NCBI RefSeq assembly: GCF_932526225.1 | Contig: NC_064046.1 | Coordinates: 9,077,719 to 9,141,718, forward strand | Reading direction: 5' to 3' | DNA: 64,000 nt | Source of the DNA: Nematostella vectensis | Lineage: Eukaryota; Cnidaria; Anthozoa; Actiniaria; Edwardsiidae | Program-made: the position numbers and the translations under genes | Shown: positions 47,448-59,700 of the stretch, one piece after another | Layout of the letters: the number at the start of each line of letters is the position of its first letter | Position numbering within the stretch: the stretch's first letter is position 1 | The notes under the pieces: generated by a model | Databases searched by the model: none | The model's input: the letters and a program-made list of their open reading frames with translations, nothing else | Told to the model about the DNA's origin: nothing

Positions 47448-47620
47448 AGACAGCACTATTCAGTAGTATGCGACCTGCCTACGACATGTCTTAGCCCTGA
47501 ATTACGCACTACGACTTTAGTAGTCGAGCATCGTAGCGGAGTCGTAGGCTGATTTACACTCTACGACTTGAGTTGTAGGGGTGTCGCGGGCAGGTCACAT
47601 ACGACTAAATCATGCTGTCT
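47448..47620. mobile_element. MITE with AGACAGCA..TGCTGTCT ends (copy 2)
   Basis: Ends AGACAGCACTATTCAGTAGT and the inverse of CGACTAAATCATGCTGTCT. It shares the interior CCTACGACATGTCTTAGCCC / CCAAGACATGTCGTAGG relation with copy 1 at 6645-6801. It lies 120 bp downstream of the RNF31 stop codon, probably within the 3' UTR or just beyond. Confidence 0.65.
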
Positions 47621-47739
47621 AAATCAGCCTAAAGGCTACCATCGAACAATTCGATATTATACCATATCCTTCACCCACCAACCACCCACCTATTCACCCC
47701 TCAGAAATCAATAATTAAAACATCACGTGATGTGGTAAA

Positions 47740-50700
47740 TCAGGTCAAATCATCATAATAATCACCATCACCATCATCATAATCATAAGCATCATATTCA
47801 TCATCATCAAAGTGAAATACGGGACCTAAATCCTGACGTTCAAAGACAGGGTTATGATCATCATCAATATCGTCCTCAAAAACAAATCCGCGTGGCCTGT
47901 CACGTGGTAAGGGGTCAGCGGCGGGTTGTGGCTCATTGGCGGCTATGCGCAAGGGCTCTTCTTCGATATCAAGAACTCGTCTTCGGGGTGGTTTCCTTGG
48001 CAATGGGATTTGCGTTTTGACGAGCTGAATTTGAACAAGGATCGAACAAGGACAATCAATTAAAACAATCAAAATAGGCAACAAGAGTAAAACCAGTAAC
48101 ACGATTTTATTTGTTGCTCTAACCTGAACAAGGCGCGCTCTGAAGTTCTTGTTGTTCTCCGTCTCCTTTTTCTGGGGCACTGCCTGGTCCTCTCTCTCAA
48201 GTGCAAGCTTCAGCTGGTCAGAGGTCATGATGGAGACTGGGTCGATTAAATTTGCGTTTACTCGTTCCACGAGGTACTCGATGTAATGCATTCTGAAGCA
48301 TAGGAAAATCGTCATGTGAAAATATCCACAATTAAGTCGTCACATCAAACCTCAAAATATACGTCACTAAACACGCTACCTATAACAAACCCACAAACAA
48401 ACTACTCACTATAAAGCGTCCTAAAAGGGGTATGGAAGCTGTGACAACCCTTGACCCGACAATAAAATATCTCTCTGTACGCTGCTTCTGCGGTCTCTAA
48501 CCATTTAAACTAATTTCCCAAATACGCCTCTGTACTGGAAGTATGAGGCCACTAAAGAAACCTTGTCAGTGCACATGGTGAATGGCTGATGGCAGTTCCA
48601 CAGTTCCAAGACCGAAAGGTGATTATGAATAAACTCCAGCTATGCCAGGGCTATGCACCAATAACCTTTTAACTGATTATTGCATGACTGGTCCCTGCTC
48701 TCCTGCATTTGGTTAAAATTTAATGAGATGCATGATACTTTTCGGTTGTGGGACTACCATTTGCCGTCTGCACTTTTTATGTTTGTTGAAATAGGTGTAT
48801 ATCACCTACCTACAAAGCCCGGCATACCCATCAGGCGTTGGGCGCCCACACTCCTTATCCTCGGTCCCAGCCTCTGCCTGCTCCATTACGCGGCAGTGGC
48901 CTGGGGCGGCAGCTGCGCCTTCCTCCTCGTCTGGTTCGAAGGCTGCGTTCGCCTCCCCTTGCCCTGGAAAGGAAGTCAACGGTAAAGTCCCGTCCAGACA
49001 AGAAATCGTTCTTGTTGACACCTGTTTTGGTTTTATTTGAATATTGGTTTTACTCAAGGTTGCACTCGGAAAATCCCGATAGGAACGGGAAACTCAAGGA
49101 CCTAGACGTTAGGCGCGAATACAGACCCATTTACATCTGTTTACGTAAACAGGTCAAAATGTTTAGAGCTAGTGCGTTAAGAATGAGCTTCATTTCTTCA
49201 TTCTGTTTTATATTCCATTCTGAGGTGTTCAGCAGTGTTTATGGCTTTCTTTTCTTATTATTATTTTTTTTTTGAAAATTGATAATTTCTATTTTCTAAC
49301 CTCTCAGGGTTCTCTGTGGTGGAACAGTGTCGAACGCCACGTTATTTTCGGCCAGCAGTTGCTGTAACTCCTCGGGATCCCTGTCTCGCAGGTAGAACAA
49401 ACAGTCACGTGGGTGATGGGCATGGAGACCGCGCATGGCACAATGGGGCGAGACCGGACAGTGCTGCAAAACCGACAACGGGCGATGATGAACATCTGTA
49501 CTCACATTTTGAGTCCCTACTTTAACCCAGATTCGTGCCAATTTGATGGTATAACTAGAAAGACTACAGACAAGCTGTAGAATAACTAAATTGTGTGCGT
49601 AGGTGCGGTGCAGAAGGCTATAAATCAACAAAAGGTTTTAAAAGTATGCCTCTAGAAAACATAGTAGTTGCGCGGATGTTTCGAGCGTTAAACCTTCGTC
49701 GGATGTTTCTCATGCAACCTTGTGTCGATTTACTGCTTGCCGTACCAGGTCGCCGAGATGCGACAGCGACCTATTCCCTTTTGCGTTAAACGGCATGTCA
49801 CGACAACAATGCAAAAAAGCCGAAAAGAAAGCGCACCAACGCACCATGTGGGATTTTGCTTTCTTTGCTTGGCCTTACAGATTACTCACCGCTCCGTGTC
49901 TAAAGGGCCCGTAGCACCCGCTTGCTCTCTTTGCTTGGCCTTGCAGATTACTCACCGCTCCTTGTCTAAAGGGCCCGTAGCACCCGCTCGCTCTCTTTGC
50001 TTGGCCTTACAGATTACTCACCGCTCAGTGTCTAAAGGGCCCGTAGCACCCGCTTGCTCTCTTTGCTTGGCCTTACAGATTACTCACCGCTCTGTGTCTA
50101 AAGGGCCCGTAGCACCCGCTTGCTCTCTTTGCTTGGCCTTACAGATTACTCACCGCTCCGTGTCTAAAGGGCCCGTAGCACCCGTTCGCTTTCTTTGCTT
50201 GGCCTTACAGATTACTCACTGCTCCGTGTCTAAAGGGCCCGTAACACCCGCTTGCTCCCTTTGCTTGGCCTTACAGATTACTCACTGCTCCGTGTCTAAA
50301 GGGCCCGTAACACCCGCTTGCTCTCTTTGCTTGGCCTTACAGATTACTCACCGCTCCGTGTCTAAAGGGCCCGTAGCACCCGCTCGCTTTCTTTGCTTGG
50401 CCTTACAGATTACTCACCGCTCCGTGTCTAAAGGGCCCGTAGCACCCGCTGCAGTACTCGTGGCTACACTGACCGCACTTGAAATGCATACACCCGCCCT
50501 TGGCTAGATCATAGCGGAACTTACAGTTCGGGCACTCTACAAAAAGACACGGAAGGTCAAGACTTTTGTAAATGGACGGGAGCACACGTTCAAAGATTAA
50601 CTTACGATAATATTTAACACAGGGACTGATCTGAACAAAGTACTATATTCTTGCCGTCCTCTTTGTGCTCATTAAGTTTCGGAAAGGAGACCTGGCGAGC

Positions 50701-53700
50701 CCAGTGATAGCAGGAAAGACTAAAGTAGGGATGGGAGGGTGGGGGAAAAGAGAATGTGGGCAATGACCAGATCCAAAGATCACGCTGCTGGCTAAATGGG
50801 AGGAAGACGATTGGAGCGCCGAACTACGAGAGGAGAAGCGAATGAGTCATATTTTAATGAGAAGTTTAACTTATTCACCGGTGCGTCCGGTGAGAATAGA
50901 TTCTCATAGATTCATAGAGTTCTCTAGTGGTGATTATGTGGCTAGTTTAGTTCGTTTTTTTGTATTGTGGGTACAAAATTCTCCTGTCTCCTGTGCAGCC
51001 GAGCGACAATATAGTTTCTGCAGTGAATGGAATTAAAAAAAAAATAGACTTTATCCAACTGATGGCTCCATTTAATGGGATAAACTCTAATAGACTTCAT
51101 TCCCTATAGCTGTTCCCCATCAATTAGCATCCAACTAGTGATAGGGATGAGTATTTTCCTTCAATATCGCAACTTACCAATGCCATTCTGTTTTAGATGT
51201 GCTGCAAGTCCTGTCGCTTGCGCCTCGGGGTCATTGGCTTCTTTCCAAGCAGCAAACTGCTCACACGATATCCCCTCGTGCTGGTCCTCCCACTACACCA
51301 AAAAAAAAATCACATATAGCGGTATGAGTATTATAGCTAACATAGTTATGTAATAAATCCACATATAGCGGTATGAGTATTATAGCTAACATAGGTATGT
51401 AGTACAGCTGAATGAGGAATATGGCTAGCATAGCTATAAAATATAGCTGAAGAAGTAATCTAGCTAACATAGATATATAATATAGCTGTATGAGTAATAT
51501 AGCTAACATAGCTACGTAATATAGCTGAAGAAGTCATATAGCTAACATTGCTATGTAATATGGTTGAATGAGTAATATAGCTAACATAGCAAACATAACA
51601 GCTATATAATATAGCCGAATGAGTAATATAGCTAACATAGCAAACATAACAGCTATATAATATAGTCGAATGAGTAATATAGCTAACATGGCAAACATAG
51701 CAGCTATATAATATGGCTGAATGAGTAATATAGCTAACATAGCTATATAATACACCAAAAACTGGAAATCGACTGCCAAATTTTCGTCTTTAATAAGACT
51801 TCTTCAGGGCAGTCTGCCCTGAAGAAGTCTTATTAAAGACGAAAATTGGGCAAAGTCGATTTCCAGTTTTTGGTGTATTGTATTCATTGTTCTGGTACGA
51901 GATCGCGACAGTTTGGGCTTTTTGATTCTAACATAGCTATATAATATAGCTGAATAAGTAATATAGCTAACACAGGTATATGATATAGCTAAATGAGTAA
52001 TATAGCTAACACAGCTATATTGGTAGAAACGTTGGTTCGCCAAAAGCTAGTAGTCGCCTCTGCCTTCTTCAGTCTTATGACCAGTTTTGGGTGAACCATA
52101 CTTATATCCTGGTTGACGAACACAACTATTTGGGTAGAAAAGTTTACATAGTAACATAGTAACATGGGAAAATAAAGCTTACACAATGCAAGATAGTTTA
52201 TAATCAACATGCCTATGATTCGCTAAATCGTCTGATCCGAATGATTCACATCTCTAAAAGAGCTACATAGTTTATATTATGATATAGCTTACGCAAACAT
52301 AGATTAAGGTTACGGTTCATGTTAACCCTGAAAAATGTTATAAATTGTTCGTATAATGGATTTGACTCATGCACTAAATATTATTAGGTAAAAAAAATTA
52401 CGAAAATTGAGTGTTAATGACGTTTAGAGCAGGCGCATTTCTGCGAAACTAAAATACGCTAAAATACAACATACAATTTATTTAACGATAAAAGACAAGC
52501 ATTTGCCCGATCGATTCTTCCTTACCTGTTTCTTGCACTGGAAACATGTGTATTTATGGCAATGAGGGCACGGCATCTTCAAGATTCCTGGCCGTTCATT
52601 GATAAACCCGGACGAGCACTAAAACCAAAAGATTCATTAGCAGATGTCTATTCTGAAAACTGCTAAAATGATCGTGACATGTCACAAATGTTGAATGACT
52701 TACATGCGAGCACCAGCGGAAGTTGGGTTCTTTCATCAGGGTGCGGTCTCTCAGTTTTCGTTGAAAAAGATCATGAGTAGGATTATCCACCAACGGTCGA
52801 ATCTATTGCAAGACAATCATTGTTATTGGCTAGGGTGTTATTGGCTAGGGTGTTCTTACTAAGGCATCTAGGGGATAAGAGGGGTACGTAGGCTGGGGGC
52901 GGGGGGGGGGGGGGGGGTACGAATGCATAGGGACACCGTTTCTTCTTCCCCTTTATAATAATAAAAAAAACCACCCATTTCCATCGGCTAATTCAAGCGA
53001 GTAACCAAAATATTGATAATCAAATAACAGCAATAATATATCAGTTCATTCGTAAATTGTATTTTTGAGGTTTCCTTGCGAATAAACCGCTGAATGTCCA
53101 ATGATATAACAAAGGAGTAGTGGATCGACATTCTTTGAGGTATTGGGTGGAATAGAGTAGTGGGTTTGCTGTGACAAGTATCTAGAGATTGTTAAAAACA
53201 AATTTTGTAAAAAAAAGTCATTGCCTTTCGCTCTCGACAACGTTCTTCTTTAATGGCTGAAGTAATTTGTTGTAATTAGCTGGAGTAATTTACTGATTGG
53301 ATTATCTATCTATCCATCTGAAGTCCCTTATCAATTGCAGTCGCTCTTCCACATGCCGGTCCAGAGCTATGGAACAATTTTCCTATTATCATCAGGCGGA
53401 TAAGAGGACTAACCCATTTTAAACAAGCGCTCAAGACGTATCTGTTCCGCCTAGCCTACATTGTTTAATATTTCCTTTTTTATGTAACTTTTTGTTATCT
53501 TTGATTCTTTTTATTTAGCGCTTTAGAATATGTATCCATAGTTTTAACGCTTTACAAATAAATATTTTATTATTTATTATTATTAATTGAAGGGATTTCC
53601 CTGTATAACTCACCGAAAACATCAAGTACTTTGGAGTAATTTGATGGCAAATAAGGTTCATTGAAGGGTTACTCACCAATATATCGAGAAGATTGAAGTA

Positions 53701-56700
53701 ATTCGTCGCCACGGTATCGTCTTCAAGGTTCTTGGGTTCGCTACAGGCCGGACAGACCAGATGCATGATGTTTTGCTCCTGGATTATCTGTTTGACGTAC
53801 TGGGAAACGCAGTCACTGCAAAACCGGCACTGGCAGTTCAGCATGGTAATCATCTAATGAGAAAGAGAAGACATTTAAGAAGAAAACCTCCACTTTACTC
53901 ATGCTATATCAGCTGATTAACTTAAGCCAAACAGACACAATGGAATGCTACCGTTAAAAAAAAACTCGATGCTGATAACTTGGAAATCACAAAAAACTGC
54001 AAATGGATTAACATAACCATTCCAAATGGTCATTTTCGCCTTTTTTTTCATATGTCTTTTCATCGGACAGTGGCAAAAAAAGGCAAAGTTCAAATTGTAA
54101 GATCGTGTTAGCTTATATTCGCTTGATTTTTTGCATAGATGTTCCTTGTGTAATATAAAACAAAATAAGCTTTAGTATTTTTTGGAAGATAATCCGTTCT
54201 TGAGATAATGCAAATTGTAAGACTCTTGAGTTGTCTGAAATTGCCCAATTTGGGCAAAATTGCTACTTTTTTCATGATCTATGGCAACTTTGCTCAATCA
54301 ATATCTCCAAAAAATACAAAAGCTTATTTTGTCTTATATTATACAAAGAGTCTCTAGGCAAAATATAAACAAAATGTAAGCTAACACAACCTTACAATTT
54401 TAATTTTGCCATTTTTTGCTCCTGTCTTTTCATCGTGTATCGATGTATCTGAAAGTATTAATTTATATGCGTAAAGTGATAAAAACAGGAGCCAACAGAA
54501 CGTAGACTTGGCGTGGCTGAGTGTCATCGCCTTCACAGGAAGACCGGTGCGCCTTATTTCTTCGCGTTACGAAATACATACTCTGTTTTCCGGCTTGAGG
54601 TCCATACACACAATGCATTCTCGTTGCAAGAACTTTTTAGACCGCTCCAGGTCGCCATTGTCCTGAGCCGCTATAATGGAATCTTCAACAGCGAAGTTCT
54701 CGTCGATCAGTTTGATGGCAGTTAGCGCCCGACCCCAGGATAGCATGGACTTCTGAGCCAGCATCACGCGAACTCGACGCTGAAAAGAGCACAACAACAA
54801 GCATACAGAAAGCCATTACACTGGAGAAAAAAAAAACGATGCTTTAAATAATAATGAGGCGACCCCTCTAAAGCGTAAAATATTGGACGAGCGCCGTGAT
54901 TGCAGAATGAGAATGATTAGAATAGAAAAAGCGCGCGTTCGTTTATCCCGCGTTCCAATTCCGTAATGGAATGAAAGCCATTCCACCCATTCTGAAAATT
55001 CTCTACCAACCATTCTCATTCCAGAATGATAGGTAACAAAAGCGCCCTTAATGTTGGCCTAAAAGGCCCCTCAAATAACCCATTTCCAAACTTATATGGT
55101 AGAGGCCCCTCAAATAACCTATTTTCAAACTTATATGGTAGAGACCCCTCAAATAGAATAGAGTCGATTGTTTCATCTTTATTCCCATGCATTTGCATTC
55201 AATACGGCTCATGGATAATACGCCGTGTGAACTTAGCCATAGATATATAGATATTGACTCCATATATAGACATTGACTTGACTCCATATATAGACATTGG
55301 CCTGGCTCCATATAACATTGGCTTGGCTCCATGTATAGACGTTAGCTCCATATATAGACAGGCTTGGCTTTATATATAGACACTGGCTCCATATACATAC
55401 ACACTTTATCATCAGGCGAAGTAAAATTCTGAGCTCAAATAAGGGTCCAGCTTCAAATAAAAGTTCACTATCAAACTGGCACCTTCCCAAAAGCTTTCAA
55501 CAAGCTAAATCAATAAATCCATACCTCGATGTCTTGGTCACGGTCAGACACGGTCTCACAAAACATCTTCTCTTCATCTGTCTCACTGACTTGTCGAGAG
55601 GGAGGGCATGGTGCCGCCTCACCCTCCCCCTCCACGGGGCGGCACCTCTCCAGTATGCGCTGGCGGAAGGGGGCGAGGGTCAAAAGCTCCAGGCTTCGGA
55701 TCGCTCTATCTACGTCTCCATTGCTTTTGTCTAGTTCTTTGATGCAATCCGTTCGCACATAAATACCTGAATCCATGACCTTCGTAAGCTAGAGGGAGAT
55801 ACAAGTGAAATTGCATCAAAATAAAGAAAAATCAAAAACTTTGTGAAGTTTATTTTGGCGATTCAGCAATGTCAGCAGTTTACTTCCGGTCAACAATCTC
55901 TGATTAATTTCAACGGTGAATTCGAAAAATATTACATAATTTTAAAGCAGTGTGTCTATTGGAAAATTCTTCACTGATAATTTACAGCAGACGGCCTGTT
56001 GAATAGCACGGATTCTAATAGATTCTTTTGTCTCTTGTTGTTTGAGGTTTCCGTCGGCCCACAGGAAGTAAACTGGGTGCGATTGCACAAAATGTTTTCT
56101 GGTGCGGCAGTTCTGTTTACCAAACAATTTGAAATAAAACTGCAAAACTCACACAACCTGACATCAATCCCATCAATCCAAAGTTCGCCATTGTCCTTAC
56201 TGGCGAATAAGCGATGACAGAAGAACATAAGAAGAAAAAAGGGATCAATTCCCATCCTTCCTTTTCCTTTCATCTCTTCTTTCACTATCTCCGCTTACAT
56301 CTCTGGTAAAAATATGCTTGGTAAAATGAAACTTTAAGTCACAAATGTCTCCAGCTCTCAAGTCTTTCTGCGAAAGGCGAATTGCTGAAGCGTCAGCGAA
56401 ATTATGTATTCACAGAGGCGCAAAACACTGATTCTGCAACACCTACGCTAACCTGCTTGTTTGTCTCTTGACTGTAGTTTGTTCGTCGCACCAGATTAAC
56501 AGCATACCTTATTTTCTCTCTGCGTGACGCAGTACTCGACTGCGGGTTCTACATCCCCCGTGTGCTCGATGAGAGCCTGCCTCGCCTCCTCAGGACTTAT
56601 GTTACCAATATCAGCACATTTTGACTTTTCCGTCACCCTGAGCATGACCGTGTGAATCAAATCAAACCACTTGGTCTTCAGCCATTCGATTGGCCCCATC

Positions 56701-59700
56701 TCCATTCCTTCGCTGAGTGTGATGGCGATGTTTAGCTCTTCCGGGAGAAAGTTATTTATCTCAGCCGTCTGTAAGAGAAGAGAATATGCAAAGACTTTAA
56801 AGACGGTGCCTAGTGAATAAAATACACACCCATGGTAATTAAATTACCTGTTGATTATTAAATAAGTTCAATTAATGTTAAATTCATTCCATATCGAGCA
56901 TGTGGTATGTGGCGCTTTTTCCCAGTTCTCAACTCTGGGTGCTGATACATTCTCTAGCAATGTCTAAAAATGTCCAAAATCGCCAAATTGCAATGAAAAT
57001 TGTGATCAGTTGAGCTTGGGATTTTTCAGAAACTGTGAATCCCCTTGCTTTTCATCACCATTAAGCTGAGCTGGAGGATTTAAAAGATCTAGCCTGTTGT
57101 TCTACCTTCAGCAAGATTGCCATTAAAACACATTCACAATATACAGAACTAATACTTACGCTAAAACAGAGCTAAAATTATGTTCTATGTTTATTAGAGG
57201 TTTATATGGCTCTGTTGATATGGATACGAGACCTTATTAACCACGCAACGATGGGGTTTTTGTTTGTTTGTTAAAAACGCGGTAACAACTCCGTAAAAGT
57301 CCGTAAAAATTCTATTCCGTTCACTAAACGAAAATAAATCCGAACAAAAGTTGTTTGAGCTTTCGGTAGCGTGCTTTCAATTTGACTTCGAAAGCTAACC
57401 TTCGAAAAACTGGTGTCGACTATATTATGGTCTCTACCATCTTTACGCTTGTGGTGTTATCAGAACCAAGCCGAGTACCACTAAGGCGATCGTTCTCTGA
57501 GTGGGGAGATCTTGCCCATGATTGTGATTGGGAAAAGGTTCTTTGGGGCGACCAATCCGGATACCACTCACGCTCATGACTCTCAACTACGTGAAGCGCT
57601 ATACAAACGAAGTATTTACATTAACATTCACATTGTCCGCTTACCTTCAGCAGGTCCACGTAACGTCTGCCCTCAATTAACATCTCTTCCCGCTCGCGCC
57701 ATAAGTCCGTTCTTATCGGGTTTTGAGTCTCGTGCGAGGCGGAGGAATACCCGAAGGGCGTGGTCTGAGGAGGAGGAGGAGGAGGAGGGGGCAGTGTGGG
57801 ATAGGAGGGTAGACCTTGTGCAGTTCGTTGGGTGTAAGTGGTTTGAGGAGTTAACTGCTGGGTGACAGTTGTGGATCGACTAGCAGGAAGAGTTGGAGAA
57901 AACACTGCTGGGTACATGTCGCGATGCTGTAAGGTAAAAAGATAAAGGTTTTTTTTTAAACATACTGGATTAAAGTTGCCCATCAGGAGACATTTTTTTC
58001 CCTTTTGCCTGTTGGCCATTTTCAAGTCAACCTCTATGCCTGAGACATGTTGTGTCAAAACAAAGAGGATGTACAGTCATGCTAGAATAAATAAACAGTT
58101 ATTTCTTACTCGCCAACAGGGTCAACTGGAAGTATCTGAATTGAATAAGGGAAAACGTGGGAATAGCAGCATTGTTTTTGAACTCTTAGACCTAGTTTAA
58201 ACGCCGTTCTTTTCATGTACCGTTGGAAATGCAAATGAACCAATACGATTGCTCTATGTTCATTTGCATTTGGAACGGCACATGAAAAGAAAAGAACGGC
58301 GTTTGTCGTAGGCCTTAATTTTCTTCTTCTGTGGGGTGTGCCTAGAATTTTTGCCAGGAATGACCCAATAAAAGCGTATTCATAGTAGTGTCTTAAAGCT
58401 GCAGTGATATCCGAGGAGCCCTTTTTCACAATAATTAATTCAATTAATGGTCAGGGAGGCTAGAGAAAATCTCAAAATCTAGACTGTAGCATCAAATAAA
58501 GTTCTACCTAAATCACTTGCGAGCATCAAATAAAGTTCTACCTGAATTACTTGCGAGTAAGCAGGTGGCGGAGAGGCGTGGTCCAGTTCTCCTGTAGGCA
58601 AGTTCTGCGAGGGCATAGACTGATGTGCAGCCGTCCTTATAGGCTGCTGGGGGTATACCAATCCCTGGGGTCCTGAGGAAGACCTAACAGCGTCATGAAT
58701 TTTGAAATCTTGTAACCCAGCGGCACTTTGAGCAGTACTGCCATGGGAAGACTCACTCGATGGCTTTGCCTTTTCTCGCTCTCCTGCCAAGTATTCTTCT
58801 TCTTGATGCTGAAGCCTGAGGAAATATGAGTCATAGCCTTTTGGCGGCCCCATGTTGGGTGTTGGGGTCATGGTGGCTGTTGATGGTGTAACTACAGGTG
58901 ACTGAGTGGCAGTGGCTTGCACTTGGGACATTAAAGGCTGTTGTGTCAAAGGTGGTTGTGACATCTTCGGTTGTTGCATTATCAAAGGTGGTTGATACAT
59001 TTTGGGTTGTTGGGACATCAAAGTTGGTTGTTTTGTGGTTAGAGCAACACTTCTTTCCTAAAAAAAAAAAGGAATACTTAGTAGGCCTAGAGTGGATAAG
59101 GTTTTGTTCAATTACCATTTAAGTATAGCACTGAATTGCAGCGAAGGGTCAGCACAGAGTTACAACATTTTACCAATCCACTACAGCGGTTGGTTGTAGG
59201 AATATGTTTGGATGAATTGTCCTTGCCAGACCTTCGTGAGTATCCATGAGTTTATATATATGATATACCTCCAGCGATTACAGAATTAAGAGGTTCATGC
59301 CCCCTGCAGAGGTGACAAGCTTGGCGCGTAGCTCATGCCTGCCGGCGGCTATCTACCACGTTCATGACAAGGAGTAACATAGACATGATGTCAAACAAGT
59401 GCATTCTCATTGTAATGTTTTTTGTTTGTTTTGTTTTTCTCATTTCTTGACCCAAAATCTTTGTCGATGGTATACAGAAAGAATCCTGGGTAACCCTTAT
59501 TGACTGAGGGCCACTCCAGTATGCACGCTGGCCATGCTTCAATGGTTACAAGACAACATGTTTTTTACCACATTGTTCTATTGAGAAAGTGTTTCTCTCC
59601 GAATCAATTTACTTCTAGCTTTAGCAAGTAAACAGACTGTTCCATGAGAGCATGTTCCATGTAAGTTAAAACGCTTAAGTCAAATTTCTAGCCCTGGATG

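Larger units (their letters stand above)
44428..47739. other. Intergenic region between CDPS and RNF31
   Basis: It should contain the CDPS promoter and the RNF31 3' UTR. No coding exon is convincing. It holds three diverged copies of a roughly 60-bp phrase (ATTAGCTGAA...AGAGAAAC) at 45200-45350, the inverted dispersed repeat at 46258-46556, and a MITE at 47448-47620. The rest is AT-rich unique-looking sequence. Confidence 0.5.

Noticed and set aside
47740-47830. Acidic Asp/Tyr repeat region as a triplet-repeat artefact rather than coding
   Set aside because: It is in phase with the preceding RNF31 exon, ends in a normal stop and uses mixed codons, so it was kept as coding, with RNA confirmation desirable.
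49722-50507. 261-aa plus-strand ORF with a repeated [22 protein letters not shown]-like unit
   Set aside because: It is produced by the 66-bp (22-codon) period of the minisatellite copied from the minus-strand RNF31 RING2 exon end; no independent coding evidence.
51340-52020. CRISPR-like array
   Set aside because: Repeat units are contiguous and degenerate without unique spacers, and the DNA is eukaryotic.
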